NCBI GenBank assembly: GCA_009377735.1
Contig: WHTL01000240.1
Coordinates: forward strand, 1 to 6,191
Length of the DNA: 6,191 nt
Origin: Acidimicrobiia bacterium
Lineage (GTDB): Bacteria; Actinomycetota; Acidimicrobiia; Spongiisociales; ZC4RG35
Direction: 5' to 3'
Shown: piece after piece, positions 1 through 5,352 of the stretch
How positions within the stretch are numbered: the first letter of the stretch is position 1
How the letters are laid out: each line of letters begins with the position of its first letter
Notes under the pieces: model-generated
The model's database searches: none
What the model was told of the DNA's origin: nothing
Seen by the model: the letters and a program-made list of their open reading frames with translations, nothing else
Made by a program: the position numbers and the translations under genes

Positions 1-1
1 A

Positions 2-181
2 AATCGGGGGCCCAACCAGCGGAACGGGCGAAACCAAACAAGGGGCAAACGTCGAGATCGCGGTCGGAGCCAATCCCGATCCCGCAACAATGGTCGCTCC
101 GCGAAGTCTTCCCGTGGCGGCAAACAGCACCGGAAGGGAAACGGTCCAAACACCCGTAGCAGGGCAGGGGCTTCCCGCTAG
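2..181 (+). CDS. C-terminal tail of an Arg-rich, probably RNA-binding protein (partial, 5' end outside window)
   Basis: The frame is open from the first base and ends at TAG 179-181, giving 59 residues with no start codon, so the gene begins upstream of the window. The peptide is low-complexity and very basic: 16 Arg and 4 Lys against a single Asp, with the rest mostly Gly, Ser, Asn and Gln (for example RGKRRDRGRSQSRSR). Tails like this are typical at the C-terminus of bacterial DEAD-box RNA helicases, where they give non-specific RNA binding. They also occur on some ribonucleases, pseudouridine synthases and Rho factors. No catalytic domain is visible, so the helicase assignment is inference. 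The gene converges on the 189-620 minus-strand gene, with 7 bases between stops and no room for a separate terminator. The overlapping plus-strand ORF starting at 90 is in a different frame and is antisense to that gene. Confidence 0.6.
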   Translation, partial: NRGPNQRNGRNQTRGKRRDRGRSQSRSRNNGRSAKSSRGGKQHRKGNGPNTRSRAGASR

Positions 182-188
182 GAGTGGG

Positions 189-620
189 CTACTCGCGGCG
201 TCCCGCCACCGCCTTCTCGTCTTCGATACTGAGGGTAATCAACAGTTGGTTGCGTCGCTCTTCACCCTGGTCGCTGTCGAAGAAATAAACGACGGCGGCC
301 ACTACCAGAGCACCCCAGACGAAGCCCCACATCCGCCCACGGCGGACCTTCTTCTTGGGAACCACCCCCGGAATGGCACTGGCGGCGAGCTGCGGTATCC
401 GCTTGCGACGCTTCTTGGTCGCCTTCGCAGCCTTCCCAGCCACCTCCTCGGTTTCCGTCGTCAGAAAGTCGACGATCTCATCGAGTGTGCTCTTGGCAGT
501 TTCCTTGGCGCTATCGACCGCAGGTGCGGCCATGTCGTCGGCGAACTCGGTAGCGCTCTCTTTGATCTTTTCCTTGAAACTGATGCCGGCTCCCTGATCG
601 ATACCTAAATAGTACGCCAT
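189..620 (-). CDS. Small single-pass membrane protein, unknown function (YtxH-like C-terminal motif)
   Basis: The product is 143 residues. Residues 12-75 are charged and Ala-rich and look helical or amphipathic (FKEKIKESATEF, DSAKETAKSTLDEIVDFL). A basic stretch follows (KKRRKR at 69-74, KKKVRRGR at 89-96). One hydrophobic segment at about 97-114 is followed directly by YFFDSDQGEERR. That last motif resembles the YxxDPxxGxxRR signature found after the single membrane helix of many small bacterial proteins related to the YtxH group; this comparison is from memory. The basic residues before the helix suggest a cytoplasmic N-terminal domain. The ATG at 618-620 is the only Met near the N-terminus, but no clear Shine-Dalgarno precedes it, so a leaderless transcript or a different start is possible. 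The TAG stop is at 189-191. The gene faces away from the 621-1006 gap and converges with the gene ending at 181. I do not recognise a specific function. Confidence 0.65.
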   Translation of the reverse strand: MAYYLGIDQGAGISFKEKIKESATEFADDMAAPAVDSAKETAKSTLDEIVDFLTTETEEVAGKAAKATKKRRKRIPQLAASAIPGVVPKKKVRRGRMWGFVWGALVVAAVVYFFDSDQGEERRNQLLITLSIEDEKAVAGRRE

Positions 621-830
621 CAGCTGGGGGACACATCATTCCAAACCCAGGATCCCCCTCTTGGAGAAGCGTCCATCCACGGGGGAGCCAGCGATCTTAG
701 GGACCGGGCGTGCCGCCAAAGGCGACGATCCCAGACGCCAAGACGTTAGAGGTCGTGCAGATGCCGTAGTGGCAGGTGGGAAACCTATGTCGCGACTAGA
801 AATCCACCGACGAAACCCTCGCCAAGGTAA
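621..830. other. Intergenic stretch, no gene recognised
   Basis: This is the part of the gap between the small membrane-protein gene and the core of repeat copy A. Short ORFs on both strands have no ribosome-binding site, no recognisable protein wording and no support from neighbours. I looked for a tRNA, tmRNA, RNase P RNA and SRP RNA and saw none of their conserved elements. Read on the minus strand, GTCTTGGCG at 744-736 also occurs at 4304-4312 beyond copy B, in the same order relative to the repeat core. The repeat may therefore extend weakly through this stretch. The promoter of the minus-strand membrane-protein gene should lie near 621-670, but no convincing -10/-35 pair is visible. Confidence 0.4.
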
Positions 831-965
831 GACCTCAAGGCGAGATCCCATCGAACCCGAGTAGCACCCAGCCACGGCAGACAGTCACTGAGTCGCGGTA
901 TTGAGGTGGGACGGCCGCAGCCACGCGAGAGTGAGGCAGAGGCAGCCGTTGGGGGTCTGGGGGAC
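831..965 (-). repeat. Diverged dispersed repeat, copy A (inverted relative to copy B at 4062-4197)
   Basis: Read on the minus strand from 965 down to 831, this segment aligns almost colinearly with plus-strand 4062-4197. Shared exact blocks, in order, include CCCCCAGACCCCC, ACGGCTGCCTCT, TCTCGCGTGG, CTGTCTG, GGGTG and GAGGTC. Hand alignment gives roughly 70% identity over about 135 bases with a few small indels. Both copies start inside the 3' arm of a CTGGGGG/CCCCCAG hairpin that follows a gene's stop codon. The indels shift reading frame and no shared ORF is preserved, so the conserved unit is not obviously protein-coding. A nested hairpin ends the copy: CTCGCC (844-839) pairs with GGCGAG (823-818), with AGGT/ACCT inside. 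Confidence 0.65.
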
Positions 966-996
966 GGAGGCGAGTTCACTATTAAGAGTCCCCCAG
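957..996 (-). terminator. Hairpin downstream of mscL, probable terminator
   Basis: On the minus strand CTGGGGGAC (996-988) is followed by a 22-base loop and then GTCCCCCAG (965-957), a perfect 9-bp stem. It starts 10 bases after the TGA at 1009-1007, the stop of the displaced mscL tail frame. No T-run follows, so it is not a canonical intrinsic terminator, although G+C-rich bacteria often lack the T-run. The equivalent hairpin after clpB (4051-4069) has the same CTGGGGG/CCCCCAG core, so this is also part of the repeated unit. Confidence 0.5.
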
Positions 997-1006
997 AGAC
1001 AACAGC

Positions 1007-1102
1007 TCAGCGGTTGAGGCTGTCCCGGATCTCACGAAGGAGAACCAAGGTCTCCTCTTCCTCCTCTTCCTCTTCCACGGGAGGGTTCATCCGGTTGTAC
1101 CT
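1007..1102 (-). pseudogene. mscL: Displaced C-terminal tail of mscL in the +1 frame
   Basis: From 1099 downward, the frame one base later than the mscL ORF reads YNRMNPPV, then eight consecutive Glu, then TLVLLREIRDSLNR, and stops at TGA 1009-1007. This is the expected MscL C-terminus: a short linker after the second membrane helix, an acidic segment, then the L-L-x-E-I-R-D-x-L cytoplasmic bundle helix. The mscL frame itself gives a Gly/Arg/Pro-rich tail instead (from VQPDEPSRG). A TGA at 1105-1103 in the displaced frame confines the frame change to about 1102-1098. The segment is too short to be a gene of its own and is best read as the true end of mscL after a small indel. Whether the indel is a real mutation or an assembly error cannot be told from one sequence. 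Confidence 0.8.
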
Positions 1103-1352
1103 TCACCACGAAGAAGATCACCAGGGCGATGGCAAGAAAGGCAATTATCGCCAGAACGAAGGCTCCAACGAGGAACGGTCCGGCCTCCCAACTCGCCAAA
1201 TTGTCTCCTGGGGTGATGTAACCGAGGAGTGGGTCGATCATGGTCTCGATAAATGCCGCGACCAGGGCAGCGAATGCGGTGCCGAGTACGAAGGCAACGG
1301 CTAGGTCGACAAGGTTGCCCTTGTTGATGAACTCTTTGAACTCCTGAATCAT
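1032..1352 (-). CDS. mscL: Large-conductance mechanosensitive channel MscL, frameshifted C-terminus
   Basis: MscL forms a homopentameric pore in the cytoplasmic membrane that opens under high tension and releases solutes during hypo-osmotic shock. The protein begins MIQEFKEFINKGNLVDLAVAFVLG, the conserved amphipathic N-helix and first transmembrane helix (about 13-38). A periplasmic loop follows (about 39-58), then a second transmembrane helix at about 59-82, ending FFVVK84. The ATG at 1352-1350 is set by GGAGGA at 1363-1358, so the ORF's in-frame upstream extension to 1427 is not needed. As written the frame ends at TGA 1034-1032 after 106 residues, with a Gly/Arg-rich tail atypical of the family. 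The normal acidic tail and IRDSL helix are intact in the next frame and end at 1007. The intact protein would be about 115 residues. Truncated MscL lacking the native C-terminal bundle may still gate, so loss of function is not certain. It is divergent from clpB. Confidence 0.9.
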   Translation of the reverse strand: MIQEFKEFINKGNLVDLAVAFVLGTAFAALVAAFIETMIDPLLGYITPGDNLASWEAGPFLVGAFVLAIIAFLAIALVIFFVVKVQPDEPSRGRGRGGRGDLGSPS

Positions 1353-1471
1353 GTGCTTCCTCCAAAATGGCGTGCTTCCATATCCTAGAAGGCTTCCGTC
1401 GTCGCTGTGGGGTAATCGGGGTGGCATCTATTAGCGTGTGAGGTGGCGATATTTCAGGAGTAGTGAGCGGA
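1353..1471. promoter_or_regulatory. Divergent mscL/clpB intergenic region, likely promoters
   Basis: This 119-base region must carry promoters for mscL (leftward) and clpB (rightward), because neither gene has an upstream co-directional neighbour in the window. On the minus strand, TAGGAT (1387-1382) fits an actinobacterial -10 box about 30 bases before the mscL start, without a good -35. On the plus strand, TATTAG at 1429-1434 is a weaker candidate for clpB. I looked for the heat-shock operators HAIR (CTTGAGT-N7-ACTCAAG, HspR) and CIRCE (HrcA) and found neither, so repression of clpB by those proteins is not supported here. The clpB ribosome-binding site is AGGAG at 1456-1460. Confidence 0.35.
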
Positions 1472-4039
1472 ATGAACCCCGAAAAGTTCACCTCGAAGGT
1501 ACAACAGGCACTCCTCGCCGCACGTGATCAGGCCCAAGCGCGGAACCACGCTGGCATCCATCCCTCCCATCTGCTGCGCTCTCTCCTCGCCCAGACCGAC
1601 GGTTTGGTTCTCCCCCTGCTCAGTGCGGCAGATGTCGAGCCGGGTGCAGTGCGGACGGCCATTGACAAGGTGCTTGCGGGGCTGCCGCAGGTGTACGGTG
1701 GCACCAGTCCCGAGATGACGCCCGACCTAGCGCGGGTGCTTGAAGGTGCAGAGAGCCGCCGAGTGCAGATGAAGGACGACTACGTTTCGGTCGACCACCT
1801 CCTCATTGCCCTTGCGGAGTCAGGAACTCCCGCGGGGGAGGTCCTGGTCGAGCAGGGATTCACCGTCGATGCCGCACTCAACGCCCTACAGCAGGTGAGG
1901 GGGAATCAGCGCATCACGTCACCCGATCCCGAGGACACGATCGCCGCCCTGGAACAGTACGGACGAGACCTGACCGCCGCGGCCCGGTCGGGCAAGGTCG
2001 ACCCCGTCATCGGTCGCGACGACGAGATCCGACGGGTTATCCAAGTCCTCTCCCGACGAACCAAGAACAACCCTGTTCTCATAGGAGAACCGGGTGTAGG
2101 GAAAACTGCCATCGTGGAAGGCTTGGCCGGCCGGATTGCCGACGGCGACGTTCCCGAAGGTCTCAAGACGAAACGGCTGATATCGCTCGATTTGGGGGCG
2201 ATGGTCGCCGGGGCGAAATTCCGCGGTGAGTTCGAGGAGCGGCTGAAGGCGGTACTCGACGAAATCCGACAGTCCGAGGGCGAGATCATCACTTTCATCG
2301 ACGAGCTTCACACCGTCGTTGGGGCTGGTGCCGCCGAGGGCTCGATGGACGCCTCCAACATGCTCAAACCCATGCTGGCTAGGGGCGAGCTGCGGATGGT
2401 CGGGGCGACCACCCTCGATGAGTACCGCAGGCACATCGAGAAGGACGCGGCCTTGGAGCGGCGGTTCCAGCCGGTGGTGGTGGAGCCACCATCGGTCGAG
2501 GACACCATCGGGATCCTTCGTGGACTCAAGGAGCGCTACGAAGTGCACCACGGAGTCCGCATCACCGACTCGGCCTTGGTTGCTGCCGCGGTGCTGTCCG
2601 ACCGCTACATCACGTCCCGGTTCCTTCCCGACAAGGCGATCGACCTGATAGACGAGGCTGCCAGCCGACTCCGTATCGAGATCGATTCGATGCCGGAGGA
2701 GATCGACGAACTCACCAGGCGCCGGATACAACTGGAGATCGAGCGGGAGGCGCTCAAGAAGGAATCGGATGAGGTTTCGGGGGAGAGGTTGGAGGTAATC
2801 GAGGGGGAACTTGCCGACCTCAATGAGGACATTGACGCGCTCATGGCACGCTGGAACCAGGAAAAAGAGGCAATCGCCGCAGTGCGCGACACGAAGCAGG
2901 CCATTGAGGAGGCACGTTCCGAGGCGGAGCGAGCAGAGCGGGAGGGCGATCTGCAACGGGCGGCAGAGCTCCGTTATGGCACCCTTTCCGGTCTGGAGAC
3001 GACGCTGAACGAGCGTCAGGATGAGTTAGAAGGCCTCCACGCTGAGGTGCGGATGCTCTCCGAGGAGGTCACCGACGAGGACGTGGCCGAGGTCGTGGCA
3101 CGCTGGACCGGGGTCCCGGTGTCGAAACTGATGGAGGGTGAGACCGAGAAGCTGATCCACCTGGAGGAGCATCTCCATCATCGGGTGGTGGGACAGGACC
3201 GCGCTGTCTCCTCGGTTGCCAACGCCGTGCGACGGAGTCGTGCCGGTCTTTCCGATCCCAACCGCCCCATCGGATCATTCCTCTTCCTCGGGCCTACAGG
3301 CGTTGGCAAGACCGAATTGGCGCGGGCGCTCGCCGAGTTCCTCTTCGACGATGAACGGGCCATGGTTCGCATCGACATGTCGGAGTACATGGAGCGCCAC
3401 GCAGTTAGCCGCCTCATCGGGGCCCCACCCGGATATGTCGGCTACGACCAGGGAGGACAGCTCACCGAGGCTGTGCGTCGCAGGCCGTATTCGGTGATCC
3501 TTCTGGACGAGGTGGAAAAGGCACACACCGACGTGTTCAACGTCCTCCTTCAGCTACTCGACGACGGTCGCCTTACCGACGGTCAGGGACGGACCGTCGA
3601 TTTCACCAATACGGTGCTGATAATGACATCCAACCTCGGATCGGTGCACATCCATCCAGATCTTCCCCAGGAGGTCGTTGAGCAGCGTGTGCTCGATGCG
3701 GTCCGGGACCATTTCCCACCCGAGTTCATCAATCGGATCGACGACATGATCGTCTTCTCCCACCTCTCGCGTGAGGACTTGCGCCACATCGTGGAGATCC
3801 AATTGGAGACGCTCAAGGACCGCCTGGGCCAGAGACGGATCGACCTGGTGGTCTCCGAGGAAGCCCTCGACCTCCTCGCCGAGCGTGGATTCGATCCGGT
3901 ATACGGGGCTCGTCCCTTGAAGCGTGCCATCCAGACCGATCTGGGCGACCCTCTCGCCTCAGCCCTCCTGGATGGAACCTTCGCCGATGGTGACACCGTC
4001 AAGGTGAGTGTCGAGAACGGGGACCTCGTCCTCGGTTAG
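1472..4039 (+). CDS. clpB: ATP-dependent protein disaggregase ClpB (Hsp104/Hsp100 family)
   Basis: ClpB is a cytoplasmic hexameric AAA+ machine that threads aggregated proteins through its pore with DnaK/DnaJ/GrpE. The product is 855 residues, the usual length. In order it has the Clp N-domain (about 1-145); AAA1 with Walker A GEPGVGKT at 205-212 and Walker B FIDELH at 275-280; a coiled-coil M-domain (about 400-530, charged heptads), which contacts DnaK; and AAA2 with Walker A GPTGVGKT at 607-614, pore loop PGYVGYDQGG (Tyr655), Walker B ILLDE ending at Glu680, and sensor-2 GARPLKR at 812-818. The C-terminus is GDLVLG. All ATPase motifs look intact. The first pore loop reads GAKFRGEFEERL, with Phe250 where E. 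coli has Tyr. The ATG at 1472 is preferred: AGGAG (1456-1460) lies 11 bases upstream, and MNPEKFT is a typical ClpB opening. An in-frame GTG at 1463 would add three residues but is only 2 bases from AGGAG. No frameshift is seen. Wording closely resembles actinobacterial ClpB. Confidence 0.97.
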   Translation: MNPEKFTSKVQQALLAARDQAQARNHAGIHPSHLLRSLLAQTDGLVLPLLSAADVEPGAVRTAIDKVLAGLPQVYGGTSPEMTPDLARVLEGAESRRVQMKDDYVSVDHLLIALAESGTPAGEVLVEQGFTVDAALNALQQVRGNQRITSPDPEDTIAALEQYGRDLTAAARSGKVDPVIGRDDEIRRVIQVLSRRTKNNPVLIGEPGVGKTAIVEGLAGRIADGDVPEGLKTKRLISLDLGAMVAGAKFRGEFEERLKAVLDEIRQSEGEIITFIDELHTVVGAGAAEGSMDASNMLKPMLARGELRMVGATTLDEYRRHIEKDAALERRFQPVVVEPPSVEDTIGILRGLKERYEVHHGVRITDSALVAAAVLSDRYITSRFLPDKAIDLIDEAASRLRIEIDSMPEEIDELTRRRIQLEIEREALKKESDEVSGERLEVIEGELADLNEDIDALMARWNQEKEAIAAVRDTKQAIEEARSEAERAEREGDLQRAAELRYGTLSGLETTLNERQDELEGLHAEVRMLSEEVTDEDVAEVVARWTGVPVSKLMEGETEKLIHLEEHLHHRVVGQDRAVSSVANAVRRSRAGLSDPNRPIGSFLFLGPTGVGKTELARALAEFLFDDERAMVRIDMSEYMERHAVSRLIGAPPGYVGYDQGGQLTEAVRRRPYSVILLDEVEKAHTDVFNVLLQLLDDGRLTDGQGRTVDFTNTVLIMTSNLGSVHIHPDLPQEVVEQRVLDAVRDHFPPEFINRIDDMIVFSHLSREDLRHIVEIQLETLKDRLGQRRIDLVVSEEALDLLAERGFDPVYGARPLKRAIQTDLGDPLASALLDGTFADGDTVKVSVENGDLVLG
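4022..4038 (+). repeat. 17-base direct repeat, left arm (overlaps clpB stop)
   Basis: GACCTCGTCCTCGGTTA at 4022-4038 recurs at 4347-4363 with one mismatch (C to T). The left arm encodes the last codons of clpB and the first two bases of its stop. The arms enclose the hairpin and repeat copy B. This could be a target-site duplication left by an insertion, but one mismatched pair could also be chance in G+C-rich sequence. Confidence 0.4.
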
Positions 4040-4050
4040 GACTGTTATTT

Positions 4051-4069
4051 CTGGGGGCTCCGCCCCCAG
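4051..4069 (+). terminator. Perfect hairpin downstream of clpB, probable terminator
   Basis: CTGGGGGC (4051-4058), loop TCC, GCCCCCAG (4062-4069): an 8-bp perfect stem starting 11 bases after the clpB stop. No T-run follows (the next bases are ACCCCCAC), so it is not a textbook intrinsic terminator. GGGGGCTCCGCCCCC-type hairpins are frequent after genes in G+C-rich bacteria. The same stem core follows mscL at 957-996. Confidence 0.6.
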
Positions 4070-4197
4070 ACCCCCACGGCTGCCTCTACTTGCGCTTCTC
4101 GCGTGGTCGGGGCCGTCCGACCTCAACTTCGGGACCCGGCTTCTGTCTGTCGTGTCAGGGTGTGATCCTCGAGTTCGGTGGGGTCGCATCCGAGGTC
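4062..4197 (+). repeat. Diverged dispersed repeat, copy B
   Basis: This segment aligns with copy A (965-831 on the minus strand) from the hairpin's 3' arm through GAGGTC at 4192-4197. The two copies are in opposite orientation and bracket mscL and clpB. Matching blocks include CCCCCAGACCCCC, ACGGCTGCCTCT, TCTCGCGTGG and CTGTCTG. Near its end CGAGG (4191-4195) pairs with CCTCG (4206-4210), a hairpin where copy A has a different-sequence hairpin. No conserved reading frame is shared between the copies. Confidence 0.65.
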
Positions 4198-4346
4198 TGC
4201 CGCTGCCTCGTGATTCAAGTGGATGGGGAATCAGAGGTGGGCCTTGGGCCGATAGCCTCCAGCCCTGATACTGGTGGTGGCCGGTGTGTCGAAGAGGCGC
4301 GATGTCTTGGCGGGAATGGTTCCACCCGGACCCAAGAAGGTTCGGA
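4198..4346. other. Intergenic stretch between copy B and the permease gene
   Basis: No gene is recognised. ORFs crossing this stretch lack ribosome-binding sites and family resemblance. GTCTTGGCG at 4304-4312 and a following ACCCGGACCCAAGA have counterparts beyond copy A (GTCTTGGCG at 744-736, then CCCGGTCCCTAAGA on the minus strand). This hints that the repeated unit may be about 250 bases or longer. There is no clear terminator for the leftward permease gene ending at 4361. Confidence 0.35.
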
Positions 4347-4363
4347 GACCTCGTTCTCGGTTA
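4347..4363 (+). repeat. 17-base direct repeat, right arm (overlaps permease stop)
   Basis: GACCTCGTTCTCGGTTA matches 4022-4038 at 16 of 17 positions. Its last three bases, TTA at 4361-4363, are the complement of the TAA stop of the leftward permease gene. Each arm therefore touches the end of one of the two convergent genes. Confidence 0.4.
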
Positions 4364-5317
4364 ACCCTCGAGCCGCACGCGGGGGTCGATGGTGGCGTGG
4401 ATGATGTCGGCGCTTCTGTTCACGAGGATCACCAGGATCAGCACTATGAGGAGGCTGGTGAGGAGGAGGCTCCGATCTTGGGTTTTGATGGCGTTGTAGA
4501 TCATGTTGCCGAACCCTGGTGCCTGGTACGTGATCTCCACTATGAGAAGCCCCGTGATAAGGGCGCTGATGTTGGCTGCCGTGAGACGTAGCACGGGTCC
4601 GATCGAGGGACGCACGGCATGGATTGCGACCACCCTCCATGGAGGGATACCGCTGGCGCGGGCCATTTTGATGTAGGAGCGCTTCAGCACGTCCTGCATT
4701 TCGGACCTGGCCACGAGACCGGCATATGCCGCCAAACTGACCCCGAGGGCGACGATCGGAATCACATAGTTCTGCCAAGTCTGATCAAACATCCAAGTGG
4801 GCGGCAGGATCGGGATCCATCTCCCGAACACGGCCTGGAGGAGATAGGTCGAAACGATCACCGGGAACGCCACCGCGAGGGTTGCCCAGGCATGTACGTT
4901 CCGGTCCAGCCTGGAATGGGGTTTCATCCCGCCGACGAGGGCGATGATTGGAGCGAGGATGACCTGGACCACCAGGGCACCGCCCACGATTACGAGGCTG
5001 GTGGGGATGGCGGAGCCCAAGATCGAGCTAATTGGCGGCCCGGAGGTGATGGTCCCGGCCAGGTCCTCGGGCAGACTCCGACCCAGATCTCCTCGGAAAA
5101 GGTCGGTCATATAGAGGAAGTACTGCTTGAGGAGAGGCTCGTCCATATGGAACTGTGCGTGCAGATCGGCGAGCACATCGGGGTCGGGACGCCGGAATCC
5201 GAAGAGACCCCGCAATGGGTCACCGGGAAGGAAACTTATGGCCACGAACAGCAGAAACGAGGCGAGGACGACCGTGACTATGGTCTGCCAGGTGGTTTTG
5301 AACAGATACGAACGCAC
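4361..5317 (-). CDS. ABC transporter permease, DppB/OppB family (peptide-type importer)
   Basis: This is an inner-membrane channel subunit of a binding-protein-dependent importer of the dipeptide/oligopeptide/nickel class, pairing with a DppC-type permease and two ATPases. It has 318 residues, the usual family length. The N-terminal helix at about 11-30 ends in FLPGDPLRGLFG, a family hallmark. An extracytoplasmic domain follows (about 31-100, with LLKQYFLYMTDLFRGDLGRSL), then membrane segments near 105-128, 144-164, 184-203, 245-265 and 284-300. The cytoplasmic EAA loop at about 206-227 (EMQDVLKRSYIKMARASGIPPW) contacts the ATPase. The C-terminus is DPRVRLEG, typical of DppB. The start is GTG at 5317-5315, with AGGA at 5329-5326 eight bases upstream on the minus strand; an overlapping ATG is out of frame. 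The stop is TAA. The gene is head to head with the partner permease rather than in the usual tandem order. Substrate cannot be told from a permease alone. Confidence 0.93.
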   Translation of the reverse strand: MRSYLFKTTWQTIVTVVLASFLLFVAISFLPGDPLRGLFGFRRPDPDVLADLHAQFHMDEPLLKQYFLYMTDLFRGDLGRSLPEDLAGTITSGPPISSILGSAIPTSLVIVGGALVVQVILAPIIALVGGMKPHSRLDRNVHAWATLAVAFPVIVSTYLLQAVFGRWIPILPPTWMFDQTWQNYVIPIVALGVSLAAYAGLVARSEMQDVLKRSYIKMARASGIPPWRVVAIHAVRPSIGPVLRLTAANISALITGLLIVEITYQAPGFGNMIYNAIKTQDRSLLLTSLLIVLILVILVNRSADIIHATIDPRVRLEG

Positions 5318-5352
5318 ATCGGGGATCCTAACGCGGGAATCGGAGCCAGCGG
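5318..5352. promoter_or_regulatory. 35-base divergent gap between the two permease genes
   Basis: This gap carries both ribosome-binding sites: AGGA for the leftward gene (5329-5326, minus strand) and GGAG at 5342-5345 for the rightward gene, 7 bases before its ATG. It is too short for two conventional sigma-70 promoters with leaders, so at least one promoter probably overlaps the opposing gene. I see no convincing -10/-35 pair or operator palindrome. Confidence 0.4.

Noticed and set aside
90..608. Plus-strand open frame of 172 codons
   Set aside because: It runs out of frame through the Arg-rich tail gene and then antisense through the membrane-protein gene. No ribosome-binding site precedes it.
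785..979. Minus-strand frame of 64 codons in repeat copy A as a possible small protein
   Set aside because: The matching frame in copy B is broken by indels and a stop, so the repeat does not preserve this product.
621..1006. Possible tRNA, tmRNA, RNase P RNA or SRP RNA in the gap; GGTTCGAT at 856-849 on the minus strand looks like a T-loop
   Set aside because: The flanking bases do not form the T-stem, no acceptor or anticodon stem fits, and no conserved core elements of the other RNAs are seen.
1049..1080. CTC/CTT-rich run as a microsatellite or phase-variation tract
   Set aside because: It encodes the normal run of Glu in the MscL tail. The frame change maps upstream, near 1100, not in this tract.
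906..1304. Plus-strand open frame of 132 codons over the mscL region
   Set aside because: It is antisense to mscL. Its Ser run is the reverse of the Glu-coding GAA/GAG run.
2219..2221. Phe250 instead of Tyr in the first pore loop of ClpB
   Set aside because: This is a conservative aromatic swap that should keep substrate gripping, so it is not evidence of altered function.
1919..2956. Long minus-strand open frame (345 codons) inside clpB
   Set aside because: It is entirely antisense to a full-length ClpB with all motifs intact. Long antisense frames are expected in G+C-rich coding DNA, and its product matches no family I know.
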